NCBI GenBank assembly: GCA_050011095.1
Contig: JBEKJU010000260.1
Span: forward strand, 1-5,475
Length of the DNA: 5,475 nt
Source: JBEKJU01 sp050011095
GTDB lineage: Bacteria > Desulfobacterota > Syntrophorhabdia > Syntrophorhabdales > WCHB1-27
Direction of reading: 5' to 3'
Both the position numbers and the translations under genes were made by a program. Shown here piece after piece: positions 1 through 5,144 of this stretch. The notes below the pieces were generated by a model, which worked only from the letters and a program-made list of their open reading frames with translations, did not search any database and had not been told where the DNA came from. How positions within the stretch are numbered: position 1 is the first letter of the stretch; every line of letters starts with the position of its first letter.

Positions 1-104
1 CCCGGGGGGTCAAGCGGAAGATGAGCAACTATCATCTGCGGCCGAGGACCGTCCCCTGCAACGAGCGGGTTGACTTCGAAAAACGTATCAAGATACTTAA
101 ATGA
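1..104 (+). CDS. possible C-terminal tail of a gene entering from the left edge (doubtful)
   Basis: Read in the frame beginning at base 3, this stretch is open from the window edge to a TGA at 102-104 and gives 33 residues. The translation has a basic, soluble composition (NYHLRPRTVPCNERVDFEKR) that looks more protein-like than random. I do not recognise it. It could be the end of a longer gene or a 27-residue ORF starting at the ATG at 21, which has only a weak purine-rich upstream region. A competing minus-strand start at 35-33 leaves the window after 11 codons, so the real coding strand cannot be settled here. If real, this gene converges on the minus-strand block that ends at 194. Confidence 0.22.
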   Translation, partial: RGVKRKMSNYHLRPRTVPCNERVDFEKRIKILK

Positions 105-120
105 ACAGTATTAACCTTAA
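70..120. promoter_or_regulatory. AT-rich patch with short inverted repeats and a weak promoter-like pair
   Basis: This is a short AT-rich island in otherwise GC-rich DNA. It contains GTATC-AA-GATAC (85-96), the arms ATACT (93-97) and AGTAT (107-111), and TTAA-CC-TTAA (111-120). A plus-strand sigma70-like pair is present: TTGACT (70-75), 16 bases, GATACT (92-97). No plus-strand gene follows it, and it overlaps the possible gene tail ending at 104. A repressor site or the 3' flank of the minus-strand operon are alternatives. The sequence features are visible; any function is a guess. Confidence 0.2.
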
Positions 121-193
121 ACCGATCTTTTGACTCATTCGGACTGACTATGGCAAGTGCGGGCCGTCGTCCGTCTCCTGCCGGGCGCGCGTG

Positions 194-478
194 TCATTCA
201 TAGTGGGGCCGTTCCTTTGTCCTGAATTGACCCACTCTGTTTTCCAGGACCACTTCCGTCACGCCCCTCGAAAGGACGGAGTAGAGAGGACGGCCGTCGT
301 CAGGGTGTTCCTCAAGAAGCTCTTCCTTTATGCCCGGCCATCGCGGCTCCGGGATAAGCCTCGATGCCACGTGCTGCCATGCGTCGAACCACCAGCCTCC
401 CTCCTCGGGGCCGCCATAGCAGCGGTCCACGTGGTATACGCCGACCAGCACGAAACCTCGTTTCCGGAATCCTTTCAT
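194..478 (-). CDS. small conserved hypothetical protein of phage/plasmid type (YGGPEEGGWW family)
   Basis: This 94-residue soluble protein has no signal peptide or membrane segment. Its core is a YGGPEEGGWWFDA stretch at residues 21-33, followed by a charged middle part, an SVLSRG segment near 67-72 and a C-terminal RPHYE. From memory, the YGGPEEGGWW...D block, an internal SVLS and a terminal RPxYE recur in small hypotheticals carried by phages and plasmids. I know of no established function and propose none. The ATG at 478-476 is preceded by GGGAGG with 6 bases of spacing. It lies 13 bases after the stop of the upstream gene (492-764), so the two are almost certainly co-transcribed. It is the last gene of the leftward block; no clear rho-independent terminator follows it. 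Confidence 0.8.
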   Translation of the reverse strand: MKGFRKRGFVLVGVYHVDRCYGGPEEGGWWFDAWQHVASRLIPEPRWPGIKEELLEEHPDDGRPLYSVLSRGVTEVVLENRVGQFRTKERPHYE

Positions 479-491
479 AAGACGCCTCCCA

Positions 492-764
492 CTACGCCAG
501 TATGGAGCGGAGAGGCGCCCTGGTCACGTATTCCAGTTGACGCTTCTGCTCCTGGATGGCGCTCTCTATTTCGGATATCTTGTTGGCCCGCTCGTACATG
601 TCCTGGAAGATGGTCAAACCGAATTGCCGGTAGAGCTGGACTGTCACCTTCTTTCCGTCGACGTCGGGGATGCCCGGGTAGAAGGCGTAGACCTTTTCCA
701 CGATCCCGTAATCGTCGTCACTCAATTGCTGTCCCGTGAGGGTCTCGAACTCCCGTTTTGTCAT
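492..764 (-). CDS. small conserved hypothetical protein with C-terminal coiled-coil-like helix
   Basis: The product is 90 residues and begins MTKREFETLTG. I chose the ATG at 764-762 over a GTG 15 bases upstream (779) because AAGGAG sits 6 bases before the ATG and would lie inside the longer version. Residues about 12-58 look like a compact alpha/beta unit (DDDYGIVEKVYAFYPGI, then QLYRQFGLTIFQDM). Residues about 58-80 are charged and heptad-like, probably a coiled coil (ISEIESAIQEQKRQLEY). Similar small proteins starting MTKREFE.LTG occur, as far as I recall, in phages and integrative elements; their function is unknown to me. It lies 19 bases after the DUF3768 gene and 13 bases before the next gene, so it is the middle cistron of a three-gene operon. 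Confidence 0.8.
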   Translation of the reverse strand: MTKREFETLTGQQLSDDDYGIVEKVYAFYPGIPDVDGKKVTVQLYRQFGLTIFQDMYERANKISEIESAIQEQKRQLEYVTRAPLRSILA

Positions 765-783
765 GACGTTCTCCTTCACGGCC

Positions 784-1116
784 TCAATATTCAGAGGCGA
801 GCATCACGGTCAGGACGAGATCATACCCCTCGTTGCCACGACAATCGTCGATCTTCCAGAACATCTTCTCGCCCTCGTACTCGAAGGCGCCGAAATCGTG
901 TTCGTGCCAGGGGTCGTTATCCTGAGTGAACGCATTGAACTCCTTTACCTTCGTAAGAATCGCGGGTAGATCGTCAGGAAACGTGGCCGCCAGGCCCGCG
1001 GTGACAACAAGGATGTCCGGCGGCCGGATGAAGGGGATGCTCTTCCGCAGCCTGTCGTATCTCCGCGCGGTCTCGGAAAGCTCTGTGTTCCCGCCGTTAG
1101 TGGCTTCACTGGCCAT
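784..1116 (-). CDS. DUF3768 family protein
   Basis: This 110-residue protein matches DUF3768 as I know it: an N-terminal helix with a TARRYDRLRKSI segment (16-27), ILVVTAGLAA (35-44), then the signature FTQDNDPWHEHDFGAFEY (63-80), FWKIDD (86-91) and the C-terminal VLTVMLASEY (101-110). The DNDP...EHDFG.F block and the ending LT.MLASEY are the family hallmarks. The biochemical function is not established; members are frequent on plasmids and integrative elements of proteobacteria. There is no signal peptide, so it is probably cytoplasmic. The ATG at 1116 has AAGGAG 6 bases upstream. It heads a tight three-gene leftward operon and is separated from the toxin gene by 211 bases, so it may have its own promoter or depend on readthrough. 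Confidence 0.88.
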   Translation of the reverse strand: MASEATNGGNTELSETARRYDRLRKSIPFIRPPDILVVTAGLAATFPDDLPAILTKVKEFNAFTQDNDPWHEHDFGAFEYEGEKMFWKIDDCRGNEGYDLVLTVMLASEY

Positions 1117-1327
1117 AGTTTTCTCCTTATCGTGTGGGTTTTGAAAGTGATCTCTCTTCGGGCGGTTGCCGACCTTGAAAGGGATAGTCCCGTTGTTGAG
1201 TGCCGTAAAGGGCAGTCTGTCTGCTTGGCTCCAGGTCGGGCGGAAATCGCAGGGTTGAGGTTGATTAATCGGTGGTAGTTATTTTACGAACGATGGGGTG
1301 GGAGGATCGGCCGCGAGCCGGGCTGTG
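1117..1327. other. intergenic gap between DUF3768 operon and toxin gene
   Basis: No supported gene lies in these 211 bases. On the minus strand, the frame in phase with the DUF3768 ATG is open for 54 codons upstream (1278-1117) but contains no ATG, GTG or TTG, so it cannot be called coding. A minus-strand TAAAAT (plus-strand ATTTTA at 1281-1286) is a possible -10 element with no convincing -35. No hairpin followed by a T-run was found after the toxin stop, so transcription from the toxin-antitoxin pair may continue into the DUF3768 operon. Confidence 0.5.
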
Positions 1328-1714
1328 CTAAGGCGTCTCATCCGGCTTGTACGTGCCCGGCATCCGCCCAATCCGCACTCGGCCGGGCTGAAGAACGGTG
1401 AAGGCCCCAACAAGCTCATCTCCACTCTGGCGGACAAGCTGGACTATGTCCTTGAAGAGTTTCTTGCGGGAAATAAATGGATATCGCACGAGCAGAACAC
1501 CGATGCTCTCATGCCCGGAGGCATAGACGAGCTGGCCGAAATCCTTATCTTCGGTGATCAGAATGCTTTTCTCGCGGTTGGCCAGATCGATCACGACGTT
1601 GTCGTCCGCGCCCGGCGCCACTTCCGATACCGCGGTTACCTGGAAGCCGGCGGACCGGAGGGCCCGGACGATGCCGAAGTCGCAGTTCTCATCGGCAAGA
1701 AAGGGCGGACTCAT
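1328..1714 (-). CDS. DUF5615 family PIN-like toxin
   Basis: The 128-residue protein is a DUF5615 (COG4634-type) PIN-like protein, the presumed ribonuclease toxin of a type II toxin-antitoxin module. Acidic residues expected for PIN-like metal binding are present: D8/E9 in LADEN (6-10), D37/D38 in GADDNV, and D56/D58 in LITEDKDFG (52-60). The closing GRVRIGRMP (111-119) also fits the family. It has normal full length and no signal peptide. Its ATG overlaps the antitoxin stop as ATGA (1711-1714), a classic arrangement for coupled translation. All the acidic positions I can identify are intact, so I infer an active protein. RNA-cleaving activity is inferred from the PIN fold and has not been shown for this protein. 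Confidence 0.9.
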   Translation of the reverse strand: MSPPFLADENCDFGIVRALRSAGFQVTAVSEVAPGADDNVVIDLANREKSILITEDKDFGQLVYASGHESIGVLLVRYPFISRKKLFKDIVQLVRQSGDELVGAFTVLQPGRVRIGRMPGTYKPDETP

Positions 1715-1962
1715 TTCGTGGCCGACCTTTTGGGGAGACCGACAGCCAGAACCTCCTCGTGGGCTATGGCATCGGCGGCGTACCTGAGGGCCGCCTTGAC
1801 ATCTTCCTTCTGGAGCCTCGGGTAGGCGTTCAGCAATTGACGTATAGTGGCCCCTTCGCTTATCTTCCTGACCACAAGCTCAACGGGTATCCTGGTGCCC
1901 CTGATGACCGGCTTGCCCATCATGACCTTCGGATTGACTTCAACGCGATCAGCGACCTTCAT
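1711..1962 (-). CDS. DUF433 family antitoxin
   Basis: This 83-residue protein carries the DUF433 (COG2442-type) signature: NPKVMMGKPVIRGTRIPVEL (10-29), a SEGATIRQLLNAYPRL segment (35-50) and EDVKAALRYAADAI (53-66). The family folds as a small helix-turn-helix-like DNA-binding protein and regularly precedes DUF5615 toxins, which it is presumed to neutralise while repressing the shared promoter. Here the two genes overlap by 4 bases. The ATG at 1962 has AAGGAGGA followed by 5 bases of spacing. A perfect TATAAT box lies about 31 bases upstream of the start, so the pair probably has its own promoter even though it follows nrdJ by only 82 bases. The Lys/Arg-rich C-terminus (PKRSATK) may be a flexible tail. 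Confidence 0.92.
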   Translation of the reverse strand: MKVADRVEVNPKVMMGKPVIRGTRIPVELVVRKISEGATIRQLLNAYPRLQKEDVKAALRYAADAIAHEEVLAVGLPKRSATK

Positions 1963-1985
1963 GATGCTCCTCCTTCGCGGTTATC

Positions 1986-2021
1986 TCTCACCATTATACA
2001 CTTCTTTGTCGCCGGCAAGTG
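1986..2021 (-). promoter_or_regulatory. probable promoter of the toxin-antitoxin operon
   Basis: On the minus strand a perfect TATAAT box (plus-strand ATTATA, 1993-1998) lies between the nrdJ stop and the antitoxin start. Transcription from it would begin near 1986 and leave a leader of about 24 bases containing AAGGAGGA. No good -35 hexamer is found at 16-18 bases; TTGCCG lies only 14 bases upstream, which suggests a weak or activator-dependent promoter. The bases just after the -10 box (GGTGAGAGATAACC) have GGT/ACC ends and could form part of an autoregulatory operator, but the symmetry is poor. Confidence 0.5.
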
Positions 2022-2044
2022 AGCACCAAAGCACGCGTCCCTTA

Positions 2045-4039
2045 TCAACATTTGCTCGCCCCGCAGCTGAGGCAAATCTGACAACCTTCCTGAAGCACCA
2101 CCACACCGCCGCACTCTTCGCATTTGTCGGATAAACCGTTGACGCCGAGCATGCGGAACGCCCGAAGTATCGCATAGGTGGGAGATACGACGCTACCGTG
2201 CTTCAGGTTCGCCCTCTGGATGTGCTTCAATAGTGCCTCGGGGGCACGGCCGCAGCGCAGGGCATCCGACATGATCATCGCGAGGGCCTCATACGTCTCC
2301 GCGTGTTTCGATTCGACCGGCGACGTGATGAAGACCTCCAGGGGTTCTTTCTCCGCCATGGTGATGTGGACGAAGACTCTCCCTTCCGAGGTATCAACCT
2401 CGACGAGTTTCTGGTCCCTGACCTTGGGCAGCTCCACCGGCTCGATGCGGGTCCTTTTGGTGCTGCCTGGTGATGAGATGACCTGGTTCTTGCGGCTCCC
2501 GTCCCGGTAGACAGTGAGTCCCTTGCAGCCGAGATCATACGCAAGGAGGAATGCCCCTTCGACGTCTGCCCTGGTTGCGTTGGACGGCAGAATCACTGTC
2601 TTCGATATCGCGTTGTGCGTGTGCTTCTGAAACGCCGCCTGCATCCGGATGTGCCACTCGACCGGGACATCGGAGGCTCTGATGAAATAGATAGGCAGCT
2701 CTGCCCCCGGGTTCGCCTTCCTCCATCCCTCATAGAGCGGGTGATTGACCGTAAACGTCTGGTCCGCCCGTTTCTGCTCGGTTTTGAAGTCGAAAACGGG
2801 CTCTATGCCGCTGCTCACTCCCGCGATAATCGAAATGCTTCCCGTAGGCGCTATCGTGGTGAGGGTCGCGTTGCGGACGGCGACATCTTTGGCCCATGTC
2901 GATCCCTCCCAGTTGGGAAACGGGCCGTGCTCCTTCGCAAGCTCCACCGACATCTTTATAGCCTCTTCCGTGATGAACGACATCACCTCTTCCGCGAGGG
3001 TAACGGCCGCATCGGATGCGTAACTGATGCCCAGGCGGATCAGCATGTCCGCCCAGCCCATGACGCCCAGGCCGATCTTCCGGTTTGCCTTGTGCATCCG
3101 TTCGACCTCCGGAAGCGGGTAGGCCTGCCGGTCGATGATGTTATCGAGGAAGGCCACCGCCGTCCTTACCGTGGAGCGAAGCAGGTCCCAATCGATCTCG
3201 TTGTCGGTTCTTACCATCTTCGCAAGGTTCACGGACCCCAGCACGCACGCCTCGTAAGGAAGCAGCATCTGCTCCCCACAAGGATTCGTCGCTTCGTATT
3301 CGCCGATATGGGGCGTGGGGTTTGAGCGGTTCGCCCTGTCGATGAAGAAGACACCCGGCTCGCCGTTGAGCCACGCCATCTCCACGATCTTGTCCCATAT
3401 CTCGCAGGCCCTGACGGTTTTTCTCGCTTCTCCGTTGAACCGGAGGGCGAAATTCCCGTCCGTCCTCAGCGCGTCCATAAACTCATCGGTGACGGCGATG
3501 GAGATATTGAAATTGCCGAAGTCGCCATCGCGCGACTTGAGGGCGATGAAATCGAGGATGTCCGGATGGTCCACGCGAAGCATCCCCATGTTGGCGCCGC
3601 GACGGGTGCCGCCCTGCTTCATCACCTCCGTGCTCGTGTTGAAGATCTTCATGAACGAGCAGGGTCCGCTTGCCACGCCGTTCGTTGTCCCTACCTTGTC
3701 GCCTGCCGGTCGCAGGCGAGAGAAGCTGAAGCCCGTGCCTCCGCCCATCTTGTGGACCAGCGCCGCCTGTTTCGCCGCATCGAAGATCCCCTCGATGGAA
3801 TCCTCGACCGGGAGCACGAAGCACGCGGACATGGTGAAGTCCGGCCTTCCTGCATTGGTGAGGGCCGGTGTGTTCGGAAGGAAAAGGCAACCGTGCATCA
3901 CGTTGAAGAACTCCTGCCTTTGCCCGGCAGTCGCCGCTATCGCTTCCGATACCCTCTCGCAGAGCTTGGGCCAGTCCTCGATGACGTTTCCCTGTGGGTC
4001 TTTCCGGAAATACCGCTCTCTGAGTATATCTTCTCGCAT
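2045..4039 (-). CDS. nrdJ: adenosylcobalamin-dependent (class II) ribonucleotide reductase
   Basis: The 664-residue enzyme reduces ribonucleotides to deoxyribonucleotides using a B12-derived thiyl radical, with no need for oxygen or a small subunit. The N-terminal region begins at MREDILRERYF. The catalytic barrel includes MSACFVLP (Cys73, first member of the redox pair), GGGTGFSFSRLRP (99-111), TNPCGEQ with Asn252, Cys254 (thiyl radical) and Glu256, Cys265 (second member of the pair), the phosphate-binding PTGSIS (398-403) and GLTVYRDGSR (507-516). A TSCPD-like segment follows (about 545-612). The tail has Cys640, 643, 653, 656, 659 and 664, as in NrdJ-type redox or metal-binding tails. There is no N-terminal ATP-cone, so overall activity control by ATP/dATP is probably absent. 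The start at 4039 is set by a perfect SD; an in-frame ATG at 4102 lies inside ssb without an SD. All recognised catalytic residues are intact. No NrdR-box-like site or cobalamin riboswitch was recognised upstream. Confidence 0.95.
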   Translation of the reverse strand: MREDILRERYFRKDPQGNVIEDWPKLCERVSEAIAATAGQRQEFFNVMHGCLFLPNTPALTNAGRPDFTMSACFVLPVEDSIEGIFDAAKQAALVHKMGGGTGFSFSRLRPAGDKVGTTNGVASGPCSFMKIFNTSTEVMKQGGTRRGANMGMLRVDHPDILDFIALKSRDGDFGNFNISIAVTDEFMDALRTDGNFALRFNGEARKTVRACEIWDKIVEMAWLNGEPGVFFIDRANRSNPTPHIGEYEATNPCGEQMLLPYEACVLGSVNLAKMVRTDNEIDWDLLRSTVRTAVAFLDNIIDRQAYPLPEVERMHKANRKIGLGVMGWADMLIRLGISYASDAAVTLAEEVMSFITEEAIKMSVELAKEHGPFPNWEGSTWAKDVAVRNATLTTIAPTGSISIIAGVSSGIEPVFDFKTEQKRADQTFTVNHPLYEGWRKANPGAELPIYFIRASDVPVEWHIRMQAAFQKHTHNAISKTVILPSNATRADVEGAFLLAYDLGCKGLTVYRDGSRKNQVISSPGSTKRTRIEPVELPKVRDQKLVEVDTSEGRVFVHITMAEKEPLEVFITSPVESKHAETYEALAMIMSDALRCGRAPEALLKHIQRANLKHGSVVSPTYAILRAFRMLGVNGLSDKCEECGGVVVLQEGCQICLSCGASKC

Positions 4040-4041
4040 GG

Positions 4042-4052
4042 TCACCTCCTTA
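4042..4052 (-). promoter_or_regulatory. nrdJ Shine-Dalgarno sequence containing the ssb stop codon
   Basis: The minus strand reads TAAGGAGGTGACCATG. The first TAA is the ssb stop, and the 11 bases TAAGGAGGTGA are fully complementary to the usual 3' end of 16S rRNA. GGAGG ends 5 bases before the nrdJ ATG. A ribosome terminating on ssb would therefore sit directly on the nrdJ initiation signal, favouring coupled translation. It also fixes the nrdJ start at 4039. Confidence 0.85.
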
Positions 4053-4442
4053 CAGCGGGATGTCGTCCTCGTCGGGCTCGTGGACAAAATCGTCCGTTCC
4101 ATCCGCCGGTCGCGTGGGAGCGTTCGACTTTGCCGAAAGGAACTGGATTCTCTGGAGAATTATCTCGAACTTGCTGTGCTTCTTCCCGTCTCTGTCTTCC
4201 CATTTCCTTATCTGCGGGTCTCCCTTGACGAAGACGAGTTTTCCCGTGTCGAGGTACTCCGCGCACAGCTCGGCCTTGTTCTTGAAGGCGATCACGTCGA
4301 AATACGTCACGCTGTCGTTCGCCTCGCCCTTGACCTTCTTGTTTACCGCGACGCTGAAGTTGCATATGGGCATACCGGTCGGAGAAAACTGAAGGTTGGG
4401 CTTTCTCGTCAGGCGGCCGATCAATTCTATCTCCGCGTACAT
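4050..4442 (-). CDS. ssb: single-stranded DNA-binding protein
   Basis: This 130-residue SSB coats single-stranded DNA during replication, repair or transfer. The OB-fold occupies about residues 1-105: IGRLTRKPNLQFSPTG (8-23), NFSVAVN (28-34), YFDVIAFKNKAELCAEYLDTGKLVFVKG (47-74) and the region around Trp81 to IQFLS (99-103). Phe48 and Phe53 occupy positions where E. coli SSB has the DNA-stacking Trp54 and Phe60. A short linker leads to an acidic tip, EPDEDDIPL (122-130). The final residue is Leu instead of the usual Phe, which is notable because the terminal Pro-Phe docks partner proteins. The linker is much shorter than in E. coli SSB (about 178 aa), as in many plasmid and phage SSBs. The ATG at 4442 follows AAGGAGGA with 8 bases of spacing. 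It is the first gene of the leftward block and lies 10 bases before nrdJ. Confidence 0.95.
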   Translation of the reverse strand: MYAEIELIGRLTRKPNLQFSPTGMPICNFSVAVNKKVKGEANDSVTYFDVIAFKNKAELCAEYLDTGKLVFVKGDPQIRKWEDRDGKKHSKFEIILQRIQFLSAKSNAPTRPADGTDDFVHEPDEDDIPL

Positions 4443-4485
4443 GGGTGCACTCCTCCTTTCTCATGGTTTTGATGAAATTAAAGAG

Positions 4486-4513
4486 CCACGTATCGACGCG
4501 ATGACAGCCGTGG
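4486..4513. promoter_or_regulatory. imperfect hairpin in the presumed ssb leader
   Basis: CCACG (4486-4490) pairs with CGTGG (4509-4513). Inside, ATCG (4492-4495) pairs with CGAT (4499-4502) around a 3-base loop. The nested stem is interrupted asymmetrically (1 base left, 6 bases right). It lies 44-71 bases upstream of the ssb start and would fall in the mRNA leader if the promoter is further right. It could be a leader structure or an operator; it is short enough to be chance. Confidence 0.25.
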
Positions 4514-4588
4514 ACAGTGGCGTATCTTCGGAAAGCCTAATAAAAGTACTAAACCTATGATTTGTATTACTTTCTTTTCAGTTTTCTC

Positions 4589-4617
4589 TTGCTTGATTTT
4601 CGGATATGGCGTATAAA
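4589..4617 (+). promoter_or_regulatory. probable sigma70-type promoter of the HU gene
   Basis: TTGCTT (4589-4594) and TATAAA (4612-4617) are separated by exactly 17 bases. The -10 matches the consensus at five of six positions; the -35 keeps only TTG. An AT-rich tract just upstream could act as an UP element. Transcription would start near 4624, giving a leader of about 32 bases with AAGGAGG at 4644-4650. Confidence 0.55.
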
Positions 4618-4655
4618 CGGGCGAAGCGCAGTTAAATCCAGAGAAGGAGGCAGGT

Positions 4656-4994
4656 GTGAGCAAGGCTGAATTCATTTCCATGTTGGCGGATGCCGGAAAG
4701 ATCACCAAGAAACAGGCGGACGCGATTTTTTCGGCGTTCGTCGGAGTGATCACTACGTCCTTAAATAACGGGGAGCGCGTCGCGCTTCCGGGGCTCGGGG
4801 TATTCACCGTCGTCAGTCGCAAGGCAAGGACGGGAAGGAACCCCCGGACCGGCGTAGAGATCAAGATACCGGCTCGGAAGGGGGTCAAGTTCTCTACCTC
4901 CAGCGTGCTGACCAAGGGCCTCAACGGACCGAAGAAAGCTCCCGAGAAGACGGCAGCCAAGAAAGTACCCGCCAAACCCGCCAAGAAGAAATAG
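4656..4994 (+). CDS. HU-family DNA-binding protein with lysine-rich C-terminal tail
   Basis: The 112-residue protein is a nucleoid-associated HU/IHF-type protein that bends and compacts DNA as a dimer. Residues 1-90 are a complete HU unit: N-terminal helices with MSKAEFISMLADAG (1-14) and ITKKQADAIFSAF (16-28), the turn LPGLGVFTV (44-52), the DNA-binding arm RTGRNPRTG (58-66) with conserved Pro63, and IPARKGVKFSTSS (71-83). Residues 91-112 form an added low-complexity tail of Lys, Ala and Pro with nine lysines (KKAPEKTAAKKVPAKPAKKK), recalling histone H1-like tails. Usual HU is about 90 residues. The start is GTG at 4656, chosen because AAGGAGG lies 5 bases upstream and the protein then begins at the usual HU N-terminus. 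Cys is absent. It is probably monocistronic, with a hairpin after the stop. Confidence 0.93.
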   Translation: MSKAEFISMLADAGKITKKQADAIFSAFVGVITTSLNNGERVALPGLGVFTVVSRKARTGRNPRTGVEIKIPARKGVKFSTSSVLTKGLNGPKKAPEKTAAKKVPAKPAKKK

Positions 4995-5001
4995 CCATAT
5001 C

Positions 5002-5038
5002 GCAAGGGGCGTCCATCACCTTGCCGGAGGCCCCTTGC
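5002..5038 (+). terminator. GC-rich hairpin after the HU gene, terminator-like but without a T-run
   Basis: A perfect 9-bp inverted repeat, GCAAGGGGC (5002-5010) and GCCCCTTGC (5030-5038), encloses a 19-base loop and begins 7 bases after the HU stop. Its position suggests transcript termination or 3'-end protection. There is no T-tract after it on either strand, so intrinsic termination would be inefficient; an mRNA-stabilising stem or an operator are alternatives. Confidence 0.5.
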
Positions 5039-5054
5039 CAAACCACATAGCCCT

Positions 5055-5081
5055 TCATATTCGGTCAGGCAGTCTATATGA
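5055..5081. promoter_or_regulatory. inverted repeat upstream of the lytic transglycosylase gene
   Basis: TCATAT (5055-5060) and ATATGA (5076-5081) form a perfect 6-base inverted repeat with 15 bases between, 64 bases before the transglycosylase start. It overlaps a weak plus-strand promoter-like pair, TTCATA (5054-5059) and TATATG (5075-5080), whose 15-base spacing is short. It could be an operator for a dimeric regulator. No database motif is recognised. Confidence 0.25.
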
Positions 5082-5144
5082 CAAAAGCGCCCTAACAGCC
5101 CTTCTTATAGGCCGGTCCGGGTCCGATAAAGTAATACCCTGACA

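Larger units (their letters stand above)
4443..4655. other. AT-rich divergent intergenic region between ssb and the HU gene
   Basis: These 213 bases separate leftward ssb-nrdJ from the rightward HU gene and must hold both promoters. The middle (about 4535-4600) is AT-rich, with a pyrimidine-dominated plus strand around 4567-4600. An 8-base direct repeat, TGGCGTAT, occurs at 4518-4525 and 4607-4614; the second copy overlaps the HU -10 box. I found no convincing sigma70 promoter for ssb. Such divergent gaps often carry operators or an origin, but I saw no iteron array. Confidence 0.5.

Noticed and set aside
191..739. Plus-strand open frame of 182 codons over the two small hypotheticals
   Set aside because: The minus-strand genes have good Shine-Dalgarno sites and conserved motifs; the plus translation is Arg/Pro/Ser-rich and unrecognisable.
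765..779. GTG start 15 bases upstream for the 492-764 gene
   Set aside because: The AAGGAG that should serve the gene would be inside its coding region; ATG at 764 has it at the right distance.
1316..1324. AGCCGGGCT palindrome after the toxin stop as a terminator
   Set aside because: Only four base pairs with a one-base loop and no T-run.
2615..3325. Plus-strand open frame of 236 codons antisense to nrdJ
   Set aside because: Arg/His/Leu-rich translation without motifs, fully inside the antisense of the catalytic barrel.
4040..4102. Longer nrdJ start at the ATG at 4102
   Set aside because: It would overlap ssb by 53 bases with no Shine-Dalgarno, and the extra residues are Thr/Ser/Arg-rich and unlike NrdJ N-termini; 4039 has a perfect SD.
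3315..4472. Long plus-strand open frame of 385 codons antisense to nrdJ and ssb
   Set aside because: It lies opposite two well-recognised genes, has no family signature and an arbitrary composition; it is a high-GC antisense shadow.
4478..5041. Minus-strand open frame of 187 codons antisense to the HU gene
   Set aside because: It has a hydrophobic N-terminal stretch, but it covers the certain HU gene and its hairpin and promoter region.
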